Notes under the pieces: generated by a model | Told to the model about the DNA's origin: nothing | Databases searched by the model: none | The model's input: only the letters and a program-made list of their open reading frames with translations | Part shown: piece after piece, positions 48,395-59,276 of the stretch | Layout of the letters: each line of letters starts with the position of its first letter | Position numbering within the stretch: the first letter of the stretch is position 1 | Position numbers and translations under genes: made by a program | DNA from: Steromphala cineraria | Lineage: Eukaryota > Mollusca > Gastropoda > Trochida > Trochidae | Assembly (NCBI GenBank): GCA_916613615.1 | Contig: OU744723.1 | Span: 66,038,239-66,102,238 of the forward strand | Direction: 5' to 3' | DNA: 64,000 bases

Positions 48395-48650
48395 CCATCT
48401 TCCGAACGCTTCGGGCGAGATGTGCGTTTACAAAAAAATTGAATTTCATGTAAAATTGCATATCTCGCCCGATGAGTGCGGAAGATGCCAGTGTGCCGGT
48501 ACACGTTTTAACTCTTTTTTGACTGAGTGAAATGTGGATAAAGTGTCTCGCCCAGATACACAATACAGAAAGAGTAAACAAATTTGGTGTTTCGATCGGG
48601 ATACGAACACGGCTATCATGCTATCCTCTAAACCATTTTGCTCCACATTT
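48395..48650 (-). mobile_element. tRNA-headed SINE with conserved core domain
   Basis: Read on the minus strand: an A-box-like ATGGTTTAGAGGATAGC, a B-box-like GTGTTCGTATCCCGATCG, then CTGGGCGAGACACTTTATCC and CACATTTCACTCAGTC with GTGTACCGGCA. The middle part resembles from memory the conserved core of widespread animal SINE superfamilies (V/Meta type). The 3' part (48391-48500 on the plus strand) is an inverted repeat: GCCATCTTCCG/CGGAAGATGCC and GGGCGAGATGTGC/GCATATCTCGCCC. Overlapping frames on both strands are by-products. Confidence 0.65.
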
Positions 48651-49752
48651 AGAGATAAATTGCAATTTTTCATTGGAAAATCCTGCACTAAGCACTAGAG
48701 CGCTGCAGATAATGAAAGTTTTAAAAAGTTTCCTGATTGGATTAACATGCATGGCAAATTATTTTTTGAGATTGCTGTTAATTTAGCATTTGAACTCAAA
48801 ACCTTTCAGACACCGTACATATGTTCAGAACGTTTTGTAAAATTCCGAAACACTAAAATTTTTTTTTTTTTGGTCTGCAAACTAAATTGAGAAATAATGA
48901 CTTTTGTAAACGTTTTCATGTGACAGTTTCAAAACAAAAAAAAACCTAGTGAAAAAGAAAAGACAAATGTCGACCTTGCAGGTCACGAATTCAGAACCAC
49001 ATAAAACAGCCAAACAGCGTTCTTCAAACTTAAGAATTAAGCAAGCAGGCATGGATTCGGAGACTTAAAATATAAGTTTGACCAAACCAAATCTATCTTC
49101 AACAATCGGTGCAGTCATTGCACAAAGGAAAAGTTTGTGATCTCTAAACCACTTCCAACGCCACAGAGGAAGCAGGAATGCATAACACTCATACAAGCTA
49201 CCCCCGAGAGGGGAGATAATCCCGAAAACCAGACATGCAGTGTTTGAAATATGCATTAAAAACTGTTTAAACAATGAGGACCCGCTGATAGGAATAACTG
49301 TTCGCCCAACTCAGAAACTGTCGGCATTCATTATCAGTACTGATTTGATTTATTCTATAATAATATTCTTGGTATAAGTATGTTATAAATACACATGCAA
49401 CACTGTTATCAGTTTAAGAGTGATAGCTATGAGGGTTTGGCGAGCACATATGTCTTACAGCAAGTCTTGTTAGACAGGAACAGTATCATATAAAAAACCG
49501 GTGAGACTGTGAGGATCTGCAGATATTGAAAAGTGTGGGTCCTTGTGAATAACTGACGGTGTAGGGTCTACGGGCCTACTCTTATTTCAAACTCTGCCCG
49601 CATGGTAGCCTTCCATATTAAACATACAACAGTTATCCGCCTTATCTTAAAATTCAGAAACTCCAGAACCATCAATTACATTTCTCCGAAGCGCCAACCC
49701 AAATGCTGACGAAACGAAACTGGCTAGAACTCTAGACGGACTCAAAGCTTAC
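48651..49752. other. No feature recognised
   Basis: Nothing supported; poly-T run near 48859. Confidence 0.35.
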
Positions 49753-50151
49753 AAAAGACGCGTTCACACGGTGCAATCTGTGGCATACAACACGTTGTAC
49801 AACACAAATTGCACAAAGGATGTTGCAAACAATTTACCGTTCACACGTTGCAACAGTTGCATACAACTTGTAATCTCGCGTGACTTCAAAACAGGTACTT
49901 TGTTTTAGACACATTTTGTTACTAGCCATTACAATTTGAAACATCGATCACAACAACTCTTGTGGCTTTATCGTTTATATTAAATTGAAATAATTAAAAC
50001 AGGCAGTAGGTATGTTGTGTTGCATCATACGCCGTGAAACAAATTTCACGGTCGTTTTAATGCTGAGCCTCATGATCCTCAGGTTAATTCAATTTAACAA
50101 CTATAATATTTCCAAAATATCGCTTATTCGTTTCAATCAGCTGTTCTCTGT

Positions 50152-50330
50152 TTACGCAGGGATTCTAAAAATAGGTTCAAAACTCATGGTCTCTCTTTCT
50201 GCAGCTTCATAACTGTTGCGTAACCGAGTAAGTAGTTCGATGGGGCCCCCGAAGGGTGCCAGTGACATTCGTTGAAACTGTCGCTTTGAACTCTTTGGAC
50301 GGCTTGATATAAAATATGCTAACCTTATGA
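50152..50330 (-). CDS. Possible exon inside the TIR element
   Basis: A frame with higher GC than its surroundings reads SSRPKSSKRQFQRMSLAPFG, then ...LLTRLRNSYEAAERETM and ends FEPIFRIPA. The basic start and helical end look protein-like. A weak 3' splice site (TTTATATCAAG) precedes it. Unknown; it could be captured host sequence. Confidence 0.2.
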
Positions 50331-51849
50331 ACGTGTTCAAAGGTTTATAATGGTTTAAAGTAAACAATTATACTCGTTTCGACTTGCTATACGTAGTATC
50401 AGACTCAAATCAATAAGAAAATCAAAGGTTTCCGTTGCTTAATTTTAAAATATTGAAGCGTCTGTAAAATCTTTCAATATGGAAAATATTTATTTTTAAT
50501 TTTGTGTCCCAATGAATGTTATTATAATAATGTCAAAATGATTTCTCGTATGAAGAATGGTGAGATGAATATCTATAAGACAATGATATCCATTCCTCAT
50601 CTGACCATAAAGGTTTGAAATAATTTGAAACACTGATTATTTTTAATTTTCTTTGACCTGTCATTGACACAGAGACATGCCAATTACAAGATTCCTCTCA
50701 AACAAAATACAAAGAATGAGTTCAATATTGCTAAACAAATTCTTGCATGTTTAATGCACATTCCAATAATTAACAAAACACTGAGAAAAGAAAAAATATG
50801 TTGAATATATTATTTATTTTATTGCAAATTTCTTTTTCAACAAGTAGCAGATAATACCTCTTTTATACACATTTTATGAAACAATTATTACAACATCAAC
50901 AGGTCAATTTAGGCTATATGTTTTCTATCAAATCAAATCAAATCTCAAGATGGTCTAAGAAAAAATACAATATACTGTGTAGTGAAATTTGGATATTCAA
51001 ATCTTAGTTGCACTTTTCCCCATTTGTGAATAATATGAGTAATGAAAAAAAGGCTGCTTCATAGAAATATACAATATTGTCAAAATGAGCACTTATTTCA
51101 GTATGACAACACTGATTAGGCCCTTCTTGTAACTGATTTCTTTATTTCAACTTGGTATAATGTTATTTTACTAAAGCTGGGAAATATCTTAAAATATAAG
51201 TATTCATTATCCTGTACAAGTGGTTAACTGAAATTTAATTTGGTGGAATGAAGTTTAGTGACTGAATCTGTTTTAATGGGCTTTTAAGAAGAATTCAACC
51301 TGTTACACATGAATTCAGTAATTCCTTCTAATCACCTACACCAAAATGTATTATATAGATCATAGTCACAATTTATCAAATATAAATCATTAAGAAAATA
51401 CCATTAACACACTTTTTAGAGTTTTACTTCAAATATATTGCTTAATATGGGTGATTATTGTTAAATTGCTTGTGATTGATACAGAAATCAATGTATATTA
51501 CTTACAATCTTCAAGTAAGAAAAAATAGATTATAATGAATATTAAAAACTTGTACATGTAAATAAACATATATACACATAGTTTTCCTATTGGTGTGCTA
51601 CACAACTGCTTTAGATTATGAAAAATAAGTAATAGTAAACTGAAAACAAGTGTAAAGTCAAATTAGATTGCTTTACTAACTTACTCAGGTTCATGAATCA
51701 AATTCCTATAGATTTCACAGATAAAGTTCTTTGAAAACAAATAAAACATTTCCATATCATGTGGTTTATCATTAATGAAATTTTGAAATATATGAAAATA
51801 ATATTTTTCTTCAATATTATTCTACTGTACTAAGTATAGTAGAAACTAA

Positions 51850-51989
51850 TCAACTATCTTTTAATGTCAGCTTATAAACTGAATACAGATTGTGGTTCTC
51901 TTTGGCTAGGCTGAGCTCTGTTGTTTGCTGAAGTAGACTATCTAGAGATGACCTGTCAGACAGCCATTTCTTTTGTTTAGAGGATTTTC
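51850..51989 (-). CDS. Candidate terminal exon inside the TIR element (45 aa)
   Basis: A very good 3' splice site (TTTCTTTTCTGCAG) is followed by an open frame of 45 codons: KSSKQKKWLSDRSSLDSLLQ, a Q/L-rich helix, ...NHNLYSVYKLTLKDS, stop. Its phase matches the donor at 52646 (ACAG|GTGAGT); joining them gives ATG ACA G-GA, i.e. a 48-residue frame, or the tail of a longer protein. Composition resembles a short basic helical tail such as that of a Myb-like accessory protein, but I cannot identify it. Confidence 0.35.
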
Positions 51990-52645
51990 CTGCAGAAAAG
52001 AAATTATTTTCATTCTTTATCAATAGATGAAAGGTGCATACATTTTGAGTGGTGTTTTAAACTATGAATAGAAATTATTTTTCTATTTATATTCGGACAT
52101 TCAAAAAGCTACAAGGTTTTCATAATTTTTTGCAACCTGATTGATAAATATTAGCGTACAATTATTGGCCCTCTCATCGTGAGCCTCCTTCATATGTAGG
52201 TCATAGACTGTCAACAAACAAATACTTAACACTTTTACGGTACAGTACGCCTTGCCCAAATGTGTTTGCACGTTGGAAAATAAGGATTGTATGATATAGA
52301 CTGATTAATTAGAATCAGTAACTAAAAATTTGGGACTTGTATTTCTCGAGATTAATTTATATGCTGGATAGTACTGCTGTCTGATCATACGCACAGGCCT
52401 ATACTGAATACTGAATCCCTAATATTGGGGACCTAGAAAGAAGATCTATGACTACGAGGATTGTTGGCTGTATTGAAATTTGTTTAAATTCAACCCACTA
52501 TTTATCTTGAAATTCGTAGTCCATTATAATATGTTTCTATCTATGAATAAGGGTTCATGCAGACTGCAGTTAGTTACAAGTTGATGAGTGAAACTCGCCT
52601 ACATTCAAATTCAAAAACATGAAAAAGAAAACTTTCAGAACTCAC

Positions 52646-52860
52646 CTGTCATTACAGTGTCACTGTCGCATTCAAGGGTCGAGTCTCGTCATCACTAGAA
52701 TCAGTTCGACGATTGATTTACAGGATGTTTTTCTTAGATACCTTCTTGATTACTGGATTGGAACATTCAATAAACAAACATGCACACGTTTATATCCAAC
52801 AGCCGATTCGATGTCTGATCTTGGTAATGGTTTTCTTTATTGATCGAACTGACACCGCCA
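52646..52860 (-). other. Candidate 5' exon and promoter inside the TIR element
   Basis: A strong donor, GACAG|GTGAGT, ends this stretch. Near 52855 the minus strand has AAAATGGCGG, a Kozak-like start and YY1-type initiation motif; that start gives only 23 codons (MAVSVRSIKKTITKIRHRIG...). An acidic frame (DSSDDETRPLN) is also present. Best read as 5' UTR and first exon of the transcript that joins 51989. Confidence 0.3.
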
Positions 52861-53089
52861 TTTTTTATTGCAGAAAGACAAGTGAAAACGCAAGTGATAC
52901 GTTTACGCGTTTTGATTGGCTAGGTTCATGCAACTTGTTGGATGAAAATAGAGCATGTCTATTCCTTGCAACTCGTTTGCAACATGTTGTATGCAGTATT
53001 TGTTGGACAGACTCAGGGGTTCACATGATAACATTTGTTGCAAGCCACAAGTTTTATGCAACAAATTGTACAGTGTGAACGCACCTTAA

Positions 53090-53248
53090 ATGAGCCATTT
53101 TAACCGTTCAAAAACAAAACAACAATGACGAATAGTATAAGAATTTTGTGATAAGCCGTATTTGACGCCTTCATAGTTTTATCTAAAACTTTGTTACTTT
53201 GAAGGCCTAAAATGTTTGTTTCCTTGTTTTTGATGGAGCCGGACATTC
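53090..53248. other. No feature recognised
   Basis: Unique AT-rich sequence between the TIR element and the LINE-related fragment. Confidence 0.3.
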
Positions 53249-53305
53249 TCTCCCCACAGAGGCAGATCAAGTCTTGTTGATTTAGCCTCTGTTATATAAC
53301 GCCGA
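53249..53305 (+). repeat. Fragment matching the LINE 5' region, opposite strand
   Basis: TCTCCCCACAGAGGCAGATC and TGATTTAGCCTCTGTT followed by TATATAACG closely match the minus strand at 56585-56640 (TCTCCCCCACAGAGTCGGAT, TGATTTAGCCTCTGTT, CTATTACG). It is either a separate, inverted 5' fragment of the same LINE family or one arm of flanking inverted repeats. Confidence 0.55.
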
Positions 53306-53617
53306 GTTTGTCGGATAGAACCGGAGAAGCCTGATTGGAGGCAATCAAAGTTAGTTGTGCAATCAGCGACGCTGTTTCTAAATCATCATTTTGGTTACTG
53401 AATGACGGCAAAGGCATTGTTAAATGAACCATTCTTTCAATGCAAGAAGCGTTGTCATTTGCTTAACACATTCAAATGTATTGTGATGCGAATGTTTTCA
53501 ATCAATCAATCAATCAATGTTTATTTCCTCAAAAACCACCCACGGTGGTACAAGAGAATATACAAATATACAGCATATTGTGTAAACAGACAAGAATGGT
53601 GATATCAACAACACAGC

Positions 53618-54947
53618 CTACTTCAATTTGTCATAGACAATACATAAATATTTTGATGGATTTTTCATTTCTGACAGTTTTTTGGTGCATAATAAGCTTT
53701 TATATTTATACATATTTGGCCATTTGTGATAGAATTCATTAATATAAAGACGTCGTTCTCTTTCAAAGGTTTTACATTTGAATAAATAATGTATTTCATC
53801 TGCGACAGCTGGAGAATCGCACAGAGGGCATGTTGTATCCTCGCGGGGTAAACCACGCCATCTGCCGGTTTCTACTGGAAAATTATGATTACATGTTCTT
53901 AATTTTAAAAGTGGGATATATATTGATTTTTGTAATAGTAAATATTGTTCGAAAGAAGGGGTATCTTTAAATAGGGTATAATACATTCCTTTAGAGCTAT
54001 TGAGAACAGAACTTCGCCAGGATTGATGGAAATGATCTCTCAATGTTACTTCAACTTGTAATGAGACCCATTTAGGAGAATAATTGTATGGGTTTCTAAA
54101 AACATCACTCAGTCCACATTTATTCAGTATATGCTCAACATTTTTAAGCCAAACATTTTCCTTACCGTTATTAATTTTATCATACATCAAATGTTCCAAG
54201 ATGGTTTTAGATATTTTACAGGTTTCAGTGATAAGGGTATTGTGCCAAAACGTAATAGTCATTTTATCTATTTTTATACTCAGTGGTTCTCTACCTAGCT
54301 CGCCGTAAACAAAGAAATTTGCTGTAGAATGTCTCAATCCAGTTGACAGTTTTAGAAATTTGAGGTGAAGTTTTTCAACAATTTCCGTATTTTCGTAGCC
54401 CCAAAGTTCACAGCCATATGATAATACAGGTGCAATCATGACATCAAATGCTTTAAAGAGAGTGTCTAACGGTAAGTGATTATTCTTTGCTCTACGTAGG
54501 AGACAAAACATAGCTTTAGATGCATTATGCGTCAACTGTTTAATGGCAAAATTTAGTTTTCTGTTACGGTGTACAGATATACCCAGGTAAGTATAGAAAA
54601 ATTGGAAACCAATTTCTTGATCACCTAATACAAAGCGTGTTTTATAGTTATTAACAGGTCCACCTCCGAATACTATTACCTTGGTTTTCGAAATATTGAC
54701 TTCCAACTTCCAGCTTTGACAGTATTCGCTAAATGCATCTAATGAGTGTTGCATGGACACGGGATCATCCCCAAATAAAACAGTGTCATCTGCATATAGC
54801 AATACTAGAACCTGTAACATGAAACTCATTTCATCATAATTACAATCAATTTGAGCTCCTTTGGAGCCTGCTTTGAAAAGGTGCGACTCTAGATCATTCA
54901 CAAATAATGAAAATAATAGAGGTGATCAATTTTCACCTTGTCTAACA
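53618..54947 (-). pseudogene. LINE reverse transcriptase, second half
   Basis: The frame from 54901 to 53618 (427 codons) has the catalytic YADD at residues 36-39, the thumb and connection region (...LSTGLRHSTANFFVYGELGR) and a C-terminal CPLC-x9-H-x4-C zinc finger at about 358-376. Immediately upstream the same frame is broken by TGA at 54926-54928 where the family has a leucine codon (between GEN and SPLLF), and a one-base frameshift at about 54948 separates it from the first half. Not functional. Confidence 0.9.
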
Positions 54948-56444
54948 CCAGAGTAACATGCATGGAAAATATTCTGATTGTGTATGGTTTACTGTAATGC
55001 AGGACTTAATATTCTTATATATGTTTTCGACAACAGAAAGACATTTACCTTTAATTCCATAACTCCGTAACTTATGCCACATTCCAATTCGCCACACATT
55101 ATCAAACGCTTTAGAGAAGTAAATAAAAGTACAATACAGTTTTTTCTTCGCTGATTTAAAAAGTTGAATAAGCATGTTCATAACAAAAAGATTGTCTATT
55201 GTGGAAAATCCTTTTCTAAAACCTGATTGTGATGGTGATATTATGCTGTTAGTATCTGTAAATTTCGTCAAACGGTCATTTAAAATATTTGTAAATAGTT
55301 TTCCAAAGCAACTAAGTAATGTTATGGGTCGGTAGTTATTCGGATCGTTCTTATCTCCCTTTTTCTTGTAAATAGGCTTAATAATACCACACACCCATGA
55401 GTCGGGAACATAACCTGTATCTAAAACAAGGTTAAACAACCTCACATAAACATGACCAAGCTTTTCAAAAGATTCAATTAGATATTTATTAATTATTTCA
55501 TCATTACCTGCAGTCTTATTTCTTTTTAACCGTTTTAATGCATTCTCTATTTCAATCAATGTGACCTCCTGATTTAATAGTGTGTCATCAAAGTCTTCTT
55601 GCACGTCCGAGTCGTCTGGTAGGTCCATGTCTGGGTGAGTTTTATTGTTTATATCTTTGAAAAAATCGTAGAAACTATTTAAGTCAACATCAGTGTCATT
55701 TTTGGTTTTCGGATTTAGAATCTTCCCGAAATCTTTCGGGGATTTTGAACTCATGTGTCGTAGTTTGTGACCGGTCGCGTTTCTGTATTTACGTGCGGTT
55801 CGCTTTATGCAACGTTTATAGTTGTTGGCCTTATTTTGAAAATTAAGTTTAGTAATTTCACTTTTACATTTCTTGTAGTGGTTTTTGGCTTTTTTGTATT
55901 CCTTCCTCTGTCTTTCGCATTCGGAGTCGAACCACGGCTTATCCAGTGAACTGGTGCGAGTGTTAGTGTGTGCTGACCTTACACCGAACGTAGTGCATGC
56001 AGAGTCCGTGAGCACGTGCGCTATGCTGTTTGTGAGCGTGTTTATGTACTCGGGTGTTTGACAGTTTTCACCTGTGGATACGCTTTCTTTGAGTATATCA
56101 TTGATAGGTTTTACATCTATATTTTCACGAAACAACTCGCTTTTATCTGGCGTGAATCTACGTGGATTATGCCCTGGAAGTGGTTTGCCGATGGATTTGA
56201 TTGGATGTGCAGAGTCGGAGGTAATGTCGTTAGAAATGTCATTATTAAGATTTTCAATTTTCAATGTGAATTTAAGGGGACAATGTACGTCTGAGAGTAA
56301 GGGGTTAAAATCGTCGATACTAAAGTTATCAATTAACTGTAAACATGACGGGGAGGCTATTACATAATCCACAACACTTTTGTCTCTGCACGTCGTCTTG
56401 CCCCTGAGTCCGTCGTCTCCCACACGACCGTTACATATAAACAT
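54942..56444 (-). pseudogene. LINE endonuclease end and first half of reverse transcriptase
   Basis: The 500-codon frame opens inside the endonuclease (ICNGR...DYVIASPS..., SDVH at 51-54, the last catalytic motif of APE-type nucleases). It continues through a linker, the RT finger blocks NKTAGNDEI (309-317), NNYRPITLL (369-377), SQSGFRKGFST (405-415), and motif A, which reads FIYFSKAFD instead of the usual FIDFSKAFD: the first catalytic aspartate is replaced by tyrosine (442). A frameshift just before the first ATG (about 56444) disconnects LCKDLN from ICNGR. It ends artificially at the frameshift near 54948. Confidence 0.9.
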
Positions 56445-56689
56445 TCAGGTCTTTGCATAAGCCTAGTAACTTGTATCTTTTTCAATAGCATCTAGTTTAG
56501 AAAGTTTCTTATCCATTAGTTCAAGTTTGTTCAATATTGCAGTGAGTTTATCGGGTGGTAGAGGAGATGGCAGGTTTTGTCGTAATAGAACAGAGGCTAA
56601 ATCAGCATGATATGATCCGACTCTGTGGGGGAGATAATGGGAGTGGGGGCGATCGGAGTCTTTTAATGAGCTAGGTCACGTGAATGTCA

Positions 56690-57297
56690 CGCCACGAATG
56701 GCTGAAATTTTGCCCAATTTGAAAATAACTTATTGGTACTGTAGGGAACTGATCGCTTATAACTTATCAATGTTATTTTCATGTCTGTAAAACTCACATT
56801 GTCAGCATTGTGAAGATTGGAGTTGCGCTTTAAAATGGGGAAGCGCTCAGGGTCATCCATATGGATAAATTGGTATTCCAAGGTGGAATTTTCCATTTTA
56901 TGATAGGATAACTGGACATTTGAAAATTTTGTTAAGTTGTTTGTATTCCATTAACGTAATTTTTCATCGAAATCAAAATGTCTGTTTCTAAAGCAAGCTT
57001 TTATATTCATGCAAAACTAACATAAGGTATTTTCTCTTCAAAACATTTGTTCCAATATCTATTCCCATTTGATTCATATATTCACCCTCAAACTTACCTC
57101 TGAAACTAAATATTTGATAGTAATGAAACTTGACAGAGGAAATCAGCGTGATGTAGATGTGATTGTGCATTCTATGTGACACAAAAACTAGTTTGAATAA
57201 ACTGACTTCTGATTGGTTCCTTTTGAACAATTTTGGAGTAATTATTTCACCGAGAATCACCCCTAAGAATTTACGACCGCTTCACCTTCCTCAGCGC
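56690..57297. other. No gene firmly supported
   Basis: A minus frame at 56687-56896 starts in good context (TAAAATGGAA) with MENSTLEYQFIHMDDPERFP and meets AAT|GTGAGT, a possible but weak donor. It might be a first coding exon; I give it low weight. Confidence 0.25.
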
Positions 57298-57300
57298 ACG

Positions 57301-57441
57301 TATATAAACTGCACTCGGTGAACTTACTGTTTTAAAATAGACATGCAGGCGATGGCAATATTAAAACAAGGCTGTTATTTAAGACATGGAGGGCACCCGT
57401 ATCTATCGGACTGTCAACTTGCCAAACTACCAACACCTTGA
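57301..57441 (+). promoter_or_regulatory. TATA box followed by a 32-codon frame
   Basis: TATATAAA at 57301-57308 in a locally GC-richer setting (TCAGCGCACG before, CTGCACTCGG after). At 57343 an ATG opens MQAMAILKQGCYLRHGGHPY and stops at 57439-57441. A core promoter is plausible; the short frame may be incidental. Confidence 0.25.
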
Positions 57442-58171
57442 TCGGTCAAATCCATAGAGGTCGATATAGGGTTACACCGCTAGGAGTCGCTGAAAATCTA
57501 ATTTCATTTGAATATGACACATTACAACATCATGGAATTGGTTTTCATTTTCCATTATACGATTTATGACTTTAACAACAATTGAATGCTGATAATTTGC
57601 CAAATTGCCTCTGAAAAAAAGTAAACACGTGTACAGATTTAATGTTGTCGGTCATATTCATGTACGATAATATTCCATTTTCATAGGCAGTAGAGTGAAG
57701 TGATACATATTCAAATGATCATTATACTTAAACTTTAAAACATTCTCAACAATATCTCTGGTTTCTTGTTCACATTATGAATGAAATGATAACAGATAAT
57801 GATACCATTAATAAAAAGCATTTTATTAGATTAAAAAAACAAGTACAACAATTATAGAATATCATTATCCTGCATAGGATTTAATATGAAACATTATGTA
57901 GTAAATAATAACCCGGTACCGAGGGGTTTGGAAAATAAGATATGATACCCACGTCTCTATATTATAACAACTGTTCAAATATTGAATTACTTCTAAAATA
58001 CCTCATAAAGTCACACTTTAAAGGTTAACAAACATACAACTAGCAGTTTACAGCATGAAATACTACTGTTCTTCAATTGGATCTCTACTCTTACCCATGA
58101 TTGCATACTCTTCGCCTTACATGATCTGATTTAACATAAAACTTTCTTAATTCATTTATGTGTAATCAATA
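57442..58171. other. No feature recognised
   Basis: AT-rich non-coding DNA. Confidence 0.35.
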
Positions 58172-58300
58172 TTAAAAAGGTCAGTAGCACGTATTTTGAA
58201 ATGTTTGATATGTAAAGTTTTTCAATGATAATTGTATGTTAATGCTAAATGTATTATTTTGATAGTGTCCAAAATCTTATTAAACAAACCAATATATAAA
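58172..58300 (-). mobile_element. TTAA-type MITE, copy 7 (left part only)
   Basis: TTAAAAAGGTCAGTAGCACG, then ATAATTGTATGTTAATGCTA and AAACAAACCAAT match the left half of copies 2 and 5. It ends abruptly at 58300. Confidence 0.7.
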
Positions 58301-58699
58301 ATATAATTTTTTAAATATATATCAGATTACAAACTGAGATCAGTACAAATGGTTTATACATGTACGTCGTTAGGAAAATCATTAGAAGATACGTATCACA
58401 GGTTTCTAAATATTGAGCAAAAGATTAACGATATACAACCGGGTAAGAAAAATATAACATTGACTTTATCTCAATGCAATATAATTGGTATATAAAAACT
58501 GTCAATCAAAATAAATCAATGTGAATGTACAGAACCAGAAGAAATTATACAAACAAAATTAAGAATAATCTTGTAAAAGGAAATTCAAATTAACACAGTT
58601 TTTAGTTGGTAATGGCCGACAGCGGCTTGTACGCCTAATCTTAAAAGGTTTGGAATATTTTCTTAAATATTATAATAAACAGAATATCATATACGTGCC

Positions 58700-59045
58700 A
58701 AAACATCAGTATATCACTCGCTCTTGCTCGAGAAATACTAACATTTAGTCACTCGTGTCGGTAACACAGTTTATTATGTGAGCGTAATTTTCCGGCACGT
58801 GACGGTCGACAGAAAGTGATATTGACATGACCCATGTGACCCCGAGTCCGACCAAAAGTGATATTGACTTGAGTTACTAAACAGAGCCGATGACGTCATG
58901 CTGTTGTTATCATGACGTCATTAACCAGTCCTTTGCAACAATTGAGTCGAGTCATACCTGTAGTTTTCTGTTACTTTTTCGTTTTTTTAACCGAGACATC
59001 ATAAAACAATTATTGACTTCGTCCTCGGTCAATATTGTTTTACTC
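58700..59045. repeat. Cluster of short palindromes with two CREs
   Basis: ATGACGTCATG and CATGACGTCAT, a perfect inverted pair about 20 bases apart (58890-58922), form two CREs. AAAACAATTATTGAC and GTCAATATTGTTTT (59003-59040) form a hairpin around TTCGTCCTCG. CACTCGCTCTTGCTCG (58724) echoes the loop of the palindrome at 18254. These look like remains of foldback elements. Confidence 0.55.
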
Positions 59046-59235
59046 GGGTCTATAAAAAACAGGTATTGACCTCATCACCAGTCTATAATTGTATAATGTC
59101 ATTGACACTCATACAATATCTTCTAATAAGTTTACAGTTAGTTGAAGGGATATAAAGTGTGGTGGGATAGAAATGTGTTGAGTTCAATAAGTGTAGTGCT
59201 CGACGATACCATAGATGACATCACAAATATTTGTC

Positions 59236-59241
59236 TTTATT
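59236..59241 (-). terminator. Polyadenylation signal AATAAA
   Basis: AATAAA on the minus strand about 36 bases after the stop codon of the gene ending at 59277, the expected position for a short 3' UTR. Confidence 0.6.
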
Positions 59242-59276
59242 TTCAGCTCGCACTTGGGTTTGAGAGATCTAACGGA

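Larger units (their letters stand above)
49753..53089. mobile_element. Putative 3.3-kb TIR DNA transposon
   Basis: The left end GCGTTCACACGGTGCAATCT (49760) and the inverted right end GCGTTCACACTGTACAATTT (from 53082) continue with GTNGCATANAAC: about 40 bp at roughly 75% identity. TTA occurs just outside both ends (TTACAAAAGAC and TTAAGGT before GCG), fitting a PIF/Harbinger-type TTA/TAA duplication with local damage on the left. Such GTGCGTTCACAC ends are familiar from Harbinger/ISL2EU elements. TTGCAACATGTTGCATAC-like subterminal words enrich both ends. No DDE transposase is readable; most of 50.4-51.8 kb is AT-rich filler. Confidence 0.5.
53499..56650 (-). mobile_element. Jockey/CR1-like LINE, internally deleted and dead
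   Basis: On the minus strand: ORF1-like coiled tail (ILNKLELMDKKLSKLDAIE), end of an APE-type endonuclease, reverse transcriptase, C-terminal zinc finger, 3' UTR, then an (ATTG)n tail at 53499-53519. The first part of the endonuclease is missing, so ORF1-like and endonuclease-end sequences are almost fused. At least two frameshifts, one stop and a mutated RT motif A make it inactive. Confidence 0.85.
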
